DNA of 5,708 bases from Kiritimatiellota bacterium (lineage in GTDB: Bacteria; Verrucomicrobiota; Kiritimatiellia; RFP12; UBA1067): assembly GCA_009777165.1 (NCBI GenBank), contig WRML01000166.1, forward strand, positions 1 to 5,708, given 5' to 3'. The notes beneath the pieces were generated by a model that ran no database searches, was not told the origin of the DNA, and was given only the letters and a program-made list of their open reading frames with translations. Positions 1 through 5,238 of this stretch are shown one piece after another. Position 1 is the first letter of the stretch. Every line of letters begins with the position of its first letter. The position numbers and the translations under genes are program-made.

Positions 1-2
1 CT

Positions 3-40
3 AACTTTAGAAATTCAGAACTTCAGAACGTTAGAACTTC
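3..40 (+). repeat. AT-rich octamer tandem repeat (YAGAACK)
   Basis: Imperfect 8-bp units follow one another: TTTAGAAAT, TCAGAACT, TCAGAACG, TTAGAACT. Base composition differs sharply from the GC-rich surroundings. The tract lies in the open frame of gene 1 (NFRNSELQNVRTS), immediately before a run of nine C and the conserved c-heme lead-in. It may continue beyond the left edge. Confidence 0.6.
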
Positions 41-1406
41 CCCCACCCCCCCCCTGAAAATCACGCCGTGGTACGGCCCCCCCCGGGGCTTCTCCTTCAA
101 CCGCGAGGTCCAGCCCGTGCTTGACAAGCACTGCGTGAAGTGCCACGACGGCACCAAGAAGGGAGCCCCCGACCTCACCCTCCGCCCCGACCTGCCGGAT
201 CAGGGGCATGGCGGATACAAGGCCGCGCACTTCCCCCCCGCCTACCTCGAGCTGCGCAAGCACGTCCGCGGCCACACCATGGAGAGCGACATGCACCTGC
301 TCACCCCCTGCGAGTTCCACGCCAACACCACCGACCTCGTGCGGATGCTCGAGGGGGGGCATAACGGCGTCAGGCTCGACGCCGAATCGTGGGACCGCCT
401 CAACACTTGGATTGACCTCAACACCCCCGCCCATGGCACCTGGACCGAGATCGTCGGCGAGGACAAGGTCAAGCCCCTCGCCCAGCGCCGCCGTGACCTC
501 CTCAACCGCTACGCCGGGATTGACGAGGATCCGGAGGATGAGGGGTTAAGGGGGGAAGGGGTTAAGGGGTTAAGGGGGGAAGGGATTCAGGGGTTAAGGG
601 GTCAAGGGGTCAAGGATTCGATTGCCGTCGAAAGCACTCGATGGCAATCGATTGCAGTCGAAACCTTAACCCCTGAACCCCTTGCCCCCTTAATCCCTCC
701 CTTAACCCCTGAACCCCTGAACCCCTTAACCCCTCCCTTAACCCCTGGACCCCTTAACCCCTGGACCCCTCACAAGCCGGCCCCCCGGCTTGTGAGTAAT
801 CGCGAATACGCCGAGTTCGACCCCCTGCATTTCAGTGGCATCGAGACCGGCGACTACCTCCAGTTCTCCGTCGCCGAGCGCGGCTTCCGCATGGACGGCC
901 CGGACCTGCCCGTCGTGCGCGTCTCGCAGGAGCGGGCGGCCGCCTACTGCGAATGGCTCAGCAAAAAGACGGGCAAACGCCACCGCCTCCCCACCGCCGC
1001 CGAGCGTCACCACTTCGCGCAGGGGGCCCTCGACGGGATGGGGGGGGGCGGCCTCGCGGGCCACGCCAATCTCGCGGACAAGTCCTTCAACCGCGTCGCC
1101 AACCTCCCCCCCTGGAACCTGCCCGTTGACGCGGTCCTCCCCTGGCGCCCCGCCGACATGACGCTCGACGACGGCCACCGCGTCACCTCCCCCCCCGGCA
1201 CGTTCAGGCCCGACGCGCTCGGCCTCTACGACGTGTTCGGCAACGTCTGGGAATGGACCTCCACCCTCGACGCCGCCGGACGCGCCATCGCCATGGGGGG
1301 GTCCTTCGCGACGCGCCCCTCCAAGCTCACCCCCCGCACCTGCGTCGCCTACCCCCCCTGGCAACGCGTGTTTGATGTCGGCTTCCGCGTCGTCACCGAG
1401 GAATGA
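3..1406 (+). CDS. Cytochrome c / SUMF1 (FGE-like) domain fusion protein, 5' partial
   Basis: The frame is open to the left edge. The first usual start codon in the window, GTG at 117, falls only five codons before the heme motif and splits a conserved lead-in (WYGPPRGFSFNREVQPVLDK), so the real start is probably upstream. A c-type heme site CVKCH lies at 132-146, which implies export to the periplasm or cell surface. The next block (HFPPAYLELRKHVRG, ESDMHLLTPCEFHANTTDLV, WIDLNTPAHGTW) resembles the C-terminal part of large planctomycete/lentisphaeral proteins related to the hydrazine synthase alpha subunit; that link is from memory and unchecked. From about 800 onward it is SUMF1-like: SNREYAEFDP, PVVRVSQERAAAYCEWLSKK, RLPTAAE, GLYDVFGNVWEWTS, MGGSF, VGFRVV. 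The C-terminus has one Cys (RTCVAYPPW) instead of the catalytic Cys pair of true formylglycine-generating enzymes, so sulfatase maturation is unlikely. A repeat-derived stretch (541-796) separates the two halves. Function is unknown. Confidence 0.8.
   Translation, partial: NFRNSELQNVRTSPTPPLKITPWYGPPRGFSFNREVQPVLDKHCVKCHDGTKKGAPDLTLRPDLPDQGHGGYKAAHFPPAYLELRKHVRGHTMESDMHLLTPCEFHANTTDLVRMLEGGHNGVRLDAESWDRLNTWIDLNTPAHGTWTEIVGEDKVKPLAQRRRDLLNRYAGIDEDPEDEGLRGEGVKGLRGEGIQGLRGQGVKDSIAVESTRWQSIAVETLTPEPLAPLIPPLTPEPLNPLTPPLTPGPLNPWTPHKPAPRLVSNREYAEFDPLHFSGIETGDYLQFSVAERGFRMDGPDLPVVRVSQERAAAYCEWLSKKTGKRHRLPTAAERHHFAQGALDGMGGGGLAGHANLADKSFNRVANLPPWNLPVDAVLPWRPADMTLDDGHRVTSPPGTFRPDALGLYDVFGNVWEWTSTLDAAGRAIAMGGSFATRPSKLTPRTCVAYPPWQRVFDVGFRVVTEE
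541..768 (+). repeat. Large G-tract inverted repeat inside a coding sequence
   Basis: The left arm (541-615) is made of G-runs with spacers, mainly GGGGTTAA with variants GGGGGGAA, GGGGTCAA and GGGATTCA. The right arm (664-768) is the complementary C-rich version (TTAACCCC, TGAACCCC, TGGACCCC). Segments 581-615 and 664-698 pair over 35 bp with about six mismatches, so the whole can fold into a long hairpin with 618-661 at its apex. Each arm also has many runs of four or more G on one strand, a strong G-quadruplex pattern. The reading frame stays open: the left arm encodes 8-residue repeats (GLRGEGVK, GLRGEGIQ, GLRGQGVK) and the right arm 12-residue repeats (LTPEPLAPLIPP, LTPEPLNPLTPP, LTPGPLNPWTPH). 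Confidence 0.9.
618..661 (+). repeat. Apex of the large inverted repeat: TCGATTGC hairpin plus direct copy
   Basis: TCGATTGCCGTCGA (618-631) pairs with TCGATGGCAATCGA (638-651) through 14 positions with one mismatch and a 6-nt loop. A second copy of the left arm, TCGATTGCAGTCGA (648-661), overlaps the right arm by four bases. The unit is therefore present as inverted and direct copies. Its composition differs from the flanking G/C tracts. Confidence 0.8.
769..796 (+). repeat. Perfect 12-bp stem-loop at the right edge of the insert
   Basis: CTCACAAGCCGG (769-780) and CCGGCTTGTGAG (785-796) are exact reverse complements around a CCCC loop. It lies in frame, encoding the linker residues just before SNREYAEF, and directly follows the C-rich repeat arm. 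No T-tract follows, so it is not an ordinary intrinsic terminator. Confidence 0.9.
1398..1403 (+). promoter_or_regulatory. Ribosome binding site of the activase gene
   Basis: GAGGAA lies in the last codons of gene 1, ten bases before ATG 1414. This favours 1414 over the in-frame ATG at 1420 and over ATG 1372, which lies well inside gene 1. Confidence 0.5.
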
Positions 1407-1413
1407 CAGCTGT

Positions 1414-2217
1414 ATGAGAATGTATGTCGGGATTGATGCGGGATCGCGGGCAACCAAGCTGGTTGCCGTGGATGCGGATGGAACGGTTGTCCGCCACGCC
1501 GTGGTTGATCAGACGGTTCAGCCGGCGGTCACGGCAAAGGAACTGTTCGACGCGACGTGCGACGTATCCGAGGTCGGGTGTTGCATCGCAACCGGCCATG
1601 CGCGGAATATGCTGGCGTTCGCGGATCGCGCCGTGACGGAGATCACCTGCCATGCGCGGGGCTGCGCGTCGCTGTACCCCGGGGCCGGGGCCATCATCGA
1701 GATCGGCGGTCAGGACAGCAAGTTCATCCGCCTCCGCCAAGGGCGCGTGCACGACTTTGTCATGAACGACCGTTGCGCCGCCGGCACGGGGCGGTTCCTG
1801 GAAGTGATGGCGGTGCGCCTCGGCATGTCGCTGGCGACGCTGCGCGACGTGCCTGGCACCCCCCCCCCCGTGACGGTCAGCAGCATGTGCGTGGTGTTCG
1901 CGGAGACGGAGGTCATCGGGCTGCTCGCCACGGGGGCCCCGCCCACCGCCATCATGCGCGGTGTCCAGCGCGCGGTCGCCACGCGCGTCGTCGCGATGAT
2001 GGGCGAACGCGGGCGGCTTCAGGGGGATCTCATTTTCACGGGCGGCGTCGCCCAGGTGTACGGCATGAAGGAGGAGCTTGAGTCTGTGCTCGGGTGCCCC
2101 CTTCGCATACCGGAGATGCCGCAGTTCACAGGTGCCCTGGGTGCGGCGCTGATCGCGCTTGCCGAGGGAGGGAAAGGTCAACGACACAACGAAAGGGAAA
2201 CATCATGTTCACATTGA
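1414..2217 (+). CDS. 2-hydroxyacyl-CoA dehydratase activase, BadF/BadG/BcrA/BcrD ATPase family
   Basis: A 267-residue ASKHA-fold ATPase of the HgdC type. In this family a homodimer bridged by one [4Fe-4S] cluster couples ATP hydrolysis to transfer of a low-potential electron into a partner iron-sulfur enzyme. Visible motifs are phosphate-1 GIDAGSRATK (residues 6-15), phosphate-2 IEIGGQDSK (95-103), cluster Cys121 in NDRCAAGTGRFLE, cluster Cys159 in SSMCVVFAETEV, the adenosine motif FTGGVA (208-213) and the terminal TGALGAA helix. Length and motif order are normal for the family, so it should be active. The start 1414 places the first beta strand (MYVGID) as usual and follows a GAGGAA site. 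It begins 7 bp after gene 1 and overlaps the methyltransferase gene by 13 bp, which suggests translational coupling. The hydrophilic tail after GAALIALAE is produced by that overlap. A run of 11 C lies between the two cluster cysteines. Confidence 0.93.
   Translation: MRMYVGIDAGSRATKLVAVDADGTVVRHAVVDQTVQPAVTAKELFDATCDVSEVGCCIATGHARNMLAFADRAVTEITCHARGCASLYPGAGAIIEIGGQDSKFIRLRQGRVHDFVMNDRCAAGTGRFLEVMAVRLGMSLATLRDVPGTPPPVTVSSMCVVFAETEVIGLLATGAPPTAIMRGVQRAVATRVVAMMGERGRLQGDLIFTGGVAQVYGMKEELESVLGCPLRIPEMPQFTGALGAALIALAEGGKGQRHNERETSCSH
1859..1869 (+). repeat. Poly-C tract (11 C) inside the activase gene
   Basis: Eleven consecutive C end one ACC codon and make three CCC codons (Thr-Pro-Pro-Pro, residues 148-151), in the loop between cluster cysteines 121 and 159. 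A slip of one base would destroy Cys159 and the nucleotide-binding C-terminal half. The tract is in frame as given. Confidence 0.85.
2192..2198 (+). promoter_or_regulatory. Ribosome binding site of the methyltransferase gene
   Basis: AAAGGGA is six bases before ATG 2205 and inside the 3' end of the activase gene. It supports 2205 as the start rather than an upstream in-frame codon. Confidence 0.5.
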
Positions 2218-3005
2218 AGAAGGTAACGCCGGATGCGATCCAGGCGGTTTATTCAGGGGCGGAAGGACAGCTTTGGGAATTAATCATGGGCGAGCAAGTC
2301 CACATTGGCGGGATGTCGTCGTCCATCGAACTGGCGACGTTCGGTGGCGTGCGGGGGGGGATGACGGTGGCGGACCTCTGCTGTTGCTCCGGCGCGGGGA
2401 TGCGGTTCCTGCTGAAGCTGTGCGGCGCGAGCCATGCCACGGGTGTGGACTTCACGAAGGCGCAGCTCACGCTCGGCAAACAGCGCATGGCACAGGCGGG
2501 CATCCCCCCCTCGCAGTACAAGTTCCACCTCGGCGATGTGGCGCAGCCCCATCTCAAGGAGGCGTCCGTTGACCTCGTCTGGGGGGAGGACGCATGGTGC
2601 TATGTGCTGGACAAGCCCAAGCTTGTCGCGCAGGCGAGACGTGCGCTGAAGCCGGACGGGCGGGTCGCCTTCTCCGACTGGGTGGCGACCGACAAGCTGA
2701 CCTCTGCCGAGGCGAAGCACTTCATGACGTTCATGAAGTTTCCGACGCTGATGACGGTCGAGGACTACGCCAAGCTGCTTGCAAAGACGGGGTTCCAGAA
2801 GGTCAAGACGCGCGTGTCCCCCTACTTCGTCCCCTCCATAAGGCATTACCTCGCGATGTACACGGGGCAACAGGCATACGATGCGTTCCGCCTGCTCGGT
2901 TTTAGCGAGGAGGCCTACACGGCTGTGCTCGACGAGATGCTCTTCATCGAGAATCTGGCAAAAGCGAAGAAAATCGTCCAAGCCTATTTCGCGGGGAGTT
3001 GCTAG
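2205..3005 (+). CDS. Class I SAM-dependent methyltransferase with Cys-rich motif I
   Basis: A 266-residue protein with a Rossmann-type methyltransferase core resembling UbiE and glycine/sarcosine methyltransferases. Motif I is VADLCCCSGAG (residues 55-65), followed by the acidic residue of motif II in GVDFTKAQL (Asp82), LGDV (109-112), VDLVWGEDAW (122-131) and LKPDGRVAFSDW (148-159). The N-terminal YSGAEGQLWELIMGEQVHIGG resembles the substrate-lid segment of small-molecule methyltransferases. Motif I has three consecutive cysteines where DxGCGxG is usual. ATG 2205 is chosen because family-like sequence starts there and AAAGGGA (2192-2198) precedes it; the frame runs further upstream, but only inside the activase gene. 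Its place between the activase and the two dehydratase-like subunits suggests that it acts on the substrate, product or a cofactor of that enzyme. The methyl acceptor is unknown. Confidence 0.87.
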   Translation: MFTLKKVTPDAIQAVYSGAEGQLWELIMGEQVHIGGMSSSIELATFGGVRGGMTVADLCCCSGAGMRFLLKLCGASHATGVDFTKAQLTLGKQRMAQAGIPPSQYKFHLGDVAQPHLKEASVDLVWGEDAWCYVLDKPKLVAQARRALKPDGRVAFSDWVATDKLTSAEAKHFMTFMKFPTLMTVEDYAKLLAKTGFQKVKTRVSPYFVPSIRHYLAMYTGQQAYDAFRLLGFSEEAYTAVLDEMLFIENLAKAKKIVQAYFAGSC

Positions 3006-3043
3006 TTTCGAAACGCGCCATTCGCAACGCTTTCATGAAACGC
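3005..3043 (+). repeat. Paired 10-bp palindromes around the start of the short dehydratase subunit gene
   Basis: GTTTCGAAAC (3005-3014) and TTTCATGAAA (3031-3040) are perfect palindromes. Both are followed by or include GAAACGC (3010-3016 and 3037-3043), a direct repeat. GAAAC-GCG can also pair with CGCTTTC, placing ATG 3035 at the foot of a stem-loop. No Shine-Dalgarno sequence is evident here, so the structure may influence initiation. Confidence 0.45.
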
Positions 3044-3832
3044 ATCGCAGTCCTTTCCAACGCCATTCCCGACGCGTGGCTGACGCCGTGCGGTGTGGAA
3101 ACCGTACGGCAGTTCGACTACACGCGGTACACGCCCGTCCCTCTGCGGGCGGGAATGTGCGACCACCTCGCCTACCTGCCCGCATTGCTGGAAGACGTTG
3201 ACGGTATCGTACTGACGACATCTTGCGACCAGATGCGGCGCGGCGCGGAATGGCTGGGCGACAGTGCGCGCACCTTCCTCTTCGACTTGCCCGCAACGCC
3301 GGACAGCGCGTTGCTGGACATCGAGAAGGCGCGGCTGGCGCGGTGGGTTGAACGTATGACCAGTAGGGACTGTTCTCCGAACCGTCCGCAAAAAACGATG
3401 CCTAGCGATTTCGGAGAACCTGCCTGGTCAGCCTTCAACATCGGCATCATCGGCGGACATTTCTGTGGGGATGTCGCGTTGGTGCATCGCTTCTTTGAAA
3501 GGCATGGCATCGGCATCCGCCTGTGGGGGTGCGAGGGGGGAGAGGATGTCGGCGACATCTGCCAACGCCCAAACGATCTGTTTTACATACGGCTGACGCA
3601 ACTCATCGAGGAACGCAACCTCGACGGGCTTGTCGTCGTGCGCACGACGTGGTGTGACCTCTGGCGGGCCGCGTTCGCGCGGATACGGGAGGTCGTCCCC
3701 GTGCCCGTGACGGAATGGGTCACAGACGGGCAACGTACAGGGCAACCCTTCCCCGACACGCGCAGCGCCACGTGCCTCGAAGCGTTCTGCGAGATGCTGA
3801 ACAGACCGACGGTATCCCTGCCGTTGCCTTAA
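3035..3832 (+). CDS. Short HgdB-like subunit, 2-hydroxyacyl-CoA dehydratase / benzoyl-CoA reductase family
   Basis: A 265-residue protein of the 2-hydroxyacyl-CoA dehydratase D-component superfamily, whose subunits hold an iron-sulfur cluster that accepts the activase electron. The three expected cluster cysteines are visible: Cys42 in GMCDHLAYL, Cys64 in TTSCDQMRRGAEWL and Cys207 in RTTWCDLW. The second Rossmann-like lobe begins at NIGIIGGHFCGD (residues 135-146). Family members are usually about 330-430 residues; here the helical middle region between Pro86 and Asn135 is very short and holds a palindromic DNA segment (3357-3430). The start is uncertain. ATG 3035 opens directly into a beta strand (KRIAVLSN) but lacks a clear ribosome site, while the in-frame TTG 2999 has GGGGAG immediately adjacent, too close to serve. 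It follows the methyltransferase gene by 29 bp and precedes the larger subunit by 27 bp, so a heterodimer is likely. Confidence 0.82.
   Translation: MKRIAVLSNAIPDAWLTPCGVETVRQFDYTRYTPVPLRAGMCDHLAYLPALLEDVDGIVLTTSCDQMRRGAEWLGDSARTFLFDLPATPDSALLDIEKARLARWVERMTSRDCSPNRPQKTMPSDFGEPAWSAFNIGIIGGHFCGDVALVHRFFERHGIGIRLWGCEGGEDVGDICQRPNDLFYIRLTQLIEERNLDGLVVVRTTWCDLWRAAFARIREVVPVPVTEWVTDGQRTGQPFPDTRSATCLEAFCEMLNRPTVSLPLP
3357..3430 (+). repeat. Nested inverted repeat inside the short dehydratase subunit gene
   Basis: GTTCTCCGAA (3372-3381) is the exact reverse complement of TTCGGAGAAC (3410-3419). Outside it, TGACCAG (3357-3363) matches CTGGTCA (3424-3430) exactly. Together they can fold into a two-part stem with a 28-nt A-containing loop. 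The segment encodes residues 108-132, a Pro/Ser/Asn-rich linker unlike the rest of the protein, and does not disturb the frame. Confidence 0.8.
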
Positions 3833-3846
3833 ACAACCACAACAGC

Positions 3847-3852
3847 AGGGGA
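3847..3852 (+). promoter_or_regulatory. Ribosome binding site of the large dehydratase subunit gene
   Basis: AGGGGA with a 7-base spacer to ATG 3860, the strongest Shine-Dalgarno-like site in the cluster. It fixes the start of the large subunit. Confidence 0.65.
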
Positions 3853-3859
3853 ACCGAAA

Positions 3860-5206
3860 ATGTATTTTCTCAACACTAAAAACGGTCAACTCAAAACGAG
3901 TACCAAAGGCCCCCTCCCCGAGCTAGACGCACTCCTCCCGTTCCCATCATGTCTGCCGCCGGCCTATCAGGGCGCCATCGCGCGGCATGCGGACATGGGC
4001 GACGTGCGCCTGTCCAGGCTGGCGTACCACCTCTCTCCGGCATCGCACGACCTCTGGAATTTCCTGATGACCGAGGAAGAGCGCCTCCACGACGCGCGCG
4101 CGGCGCACCAGACGATTGTCGGCGCGATGAAGGATTTGGGGACAATCCCCATCCTGGTGGACGCCTTCGCGGACGCGGTCGCCTTCTACCCCGATGGCGC
4201 GTGGTGGCTCCCGTGCTTCAAGGAGCAGCAGACGTGTCTGTTGGAGGCGACGGACGCGCTGGGGATCGGGGAGGGGTTCTGTCCCGTGCGGGCAATGCTC
4301 GGCGCGTTTGAACTCAAGTGCCACTTCCCGATTCCAGACCTCCTCGTCTGCAGCACCGGGGCGATATGCGACGATTTCAAAGCCATCGTGCAACGCCTCG
4401 TCGAGCGTGGTCACCACATACACTTTTGGCAGATGCCCCACGTGCGCGACGCCGAAAACGATGAGCCCGCCCTCCCCCTGCCCAATGGGCGGCGCGTGCC
4501 GGCCGCGCTGAGGGACATCGTCGAGCACGGGTTGAGGGGGGTTCTCCAAACGCTCTCAACCCACCTCGGTGAAACGATGACCGACGACAAGTTGCGCGAC
4601 GCCATCCGCCGATCCAATCGTGTGCGGACGGCACTGTCGCGCATCCGCAACGGGAACCTGCCGAGCCTCGAACGTCTAATCTGCGAGATGCTGGCGATCC
4701 ACTACTGTTCCGACTATGCCCTCTGTGAAAAGGTGCTGGCGCGGCTCGCCGACGAGTCCGATGCCCTTGTGCCCGACGAGACGCGGAAACCGGTCTACTG
4801 GATCAACCCTGTCGCGGATCTGCGGGTGATGAACATTCTGGAAGACGCGGGGGGACGGTTATGCGGGACGGACTTCATGTTCGCCCACGCGCTCGCCCTG
4901 CTCGACGAGACCGTCCCCCCTCTGCAGTGCCTCGCGGAAATGGCGTTGCAAGATCCCATGGCCGCCCCGACCTCCGCACGGATGCAAATGTGTGTCCAAG
5001 ATGCGGAACGCCTTCACGCGAACGGCATCATCGTCTCGCGCATCCCTGGCGCGAGCCACTGCGCGTTTGAGCTGTTGGCGTTGGCGCACATGACCAGCCT
5101 ACCCGTGTTGGAAATCGAGGTTGCCCCCGTGACCGACCCCTATGCCCCTTCCCTCCTGACCCGCCTCCAGGCATTTGTCGAGAACCTCAGGCCCGCCAGT
5201 CAGTAG
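3860..5206 (+). CDS. Large HgdA/HgdB-like subunit, 2-hydroxyacyl-CoA dehydratase / benzoyl-CoA reductase family
   Basis: A 448-residue protein of usual family length. Probable cluster ligands are Cys141 in GFCPVRAMLGAFEL, Cys170 in STGAICDDF (Cys164 lies nearby) and Cys401 in GASHCAFELLALA. The C-terminus ends with the family signature of an acidic residue after a short strand and an Arg-rich helix (LPVLEIEV, then LLTRLQAFVENL). The middle helical region is complete here (ETMTDDKLRDAIRRSNRVR, residues 238-256), including the Asn-Arg pattern missing from the short partner. It should form the second half of the electron-accepting iron-sulfur heterodimer with the gene 3035-3832 and receive electrons from the activase. 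Whether it dehydrates a 2-hydroxyacyl-CoA, reduces an aromatic CoA thioester or, as in double-cubane-cluster proteins, reduces a small molecule cannot be told from sequence. The stop codon lies inside a hairpin arm (5193-5206). Confidence 0.88.
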   Translation: MYFLNTKNGQLKTSTKGPLPELDALLPFPSCLPPAYQGAIARHADMGDVRLSRLAYHLSPASHDLWNFLMTEEERLHDARAAHQTIVGAMKDLGTIPILVDAFADAVAFYPDGAWWLPCFKEQQTCLLEATDALGIGEGFCPVRAMLGAFELKCHFPIPDLLVCSTGAICDDFKAIVQRLVERGHHIHFWQMPHVRDAENDEPALPLPNGRRVPAALRDIVEHGLRGVLQTLSTHLGETMTDDKLRDAIRRSNRVRTALSRIRNGNLPSLERLICEMLAIHYCSDYALCEKVLARLADESDALVPDETRKPVYWINPVADLRVMNILEDAGGRLCGTDFMFAHALALLDETVPPLQCLAEMALQDPMAAPTSARMQMCVQDAERLHANGIIVSRIPGASHCAFELLALAHMTSLPVLEIEVAPVTDPYAPSLLTRLQAFVENLRPASQ

Positions 5207-5237
5207 TTCACGCGTTGCGCTAGCTACTGACTGGCGG
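5193..5237 (+). repeat. Perfect 14-bp inverted repeat overlapping the stop codon
   Basis: CCGCCAGTCAGTAG (5193-5206) and CTACTGACTGGCGG (5224-5237) are exact reverse complements with a 17-nt spacer that can add a GCG/CGC mini-stem. The TAG stop of the large subunit is the end of the left arm. No T-run follows on either strand, so this is more likely an mRNA 3'-end stabiliser, a Rho-assisted terminator or a palindromic repeat than a classical intrinsic terminator. Confidence 0.85.
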
Positions 5238-5238
5238 A

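Noticed and set aside
117..119. GTG 117 as the true start of gene 1
   Set aside because: Conserved family sequence continues upstream in frame for at least 15 codons, and the start would leave an exported heme protein with no signal peptide.
541..768. CRISPR array
   Set aside because: Units are only 8-12 bp, contiguous, without unique spacers, and reverse orientation halfway through.
541..768. Telomere or chromosome-end sequence because of GGGGTTAA-like units
   Set aside because: The array is internal, inverted around a centre, and flanked on both sides by the same open gene.
738..1457. Long open frame of 239 codons on the minus strand opposite gene 1
   Set aside because: It is antisense to recognisable cytochrome/SUMF1 sequence. 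High GC content removes stop codons, and its translation has no recognisable domain.
1393..2187. Open frame of 264 codons on the minus strand opposite the activase
   Set aside because: The + strand carries all activase motifs. The antisense product is His/Arg/Ala-rich and looks like a compositional shadow.
3947..4549. Minus-strand open frame of 200 codons opposite the large subunit
   Set aside because: Same shadow effect; the + strand protein is a clear family member with a good ribosome site.
4529..4562. GGGTTGAG/CTCAACCC 8-bp inverted repeat in the large subunit gene
   Set aside because: It is short and lies in ordinary coding sequence without composition change or domain disruption, so chance is sufficient.
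5193..5237. Classical intrinsic terminator
   Set aside because: The stem is strong, but neither side is followed by a T-tract.
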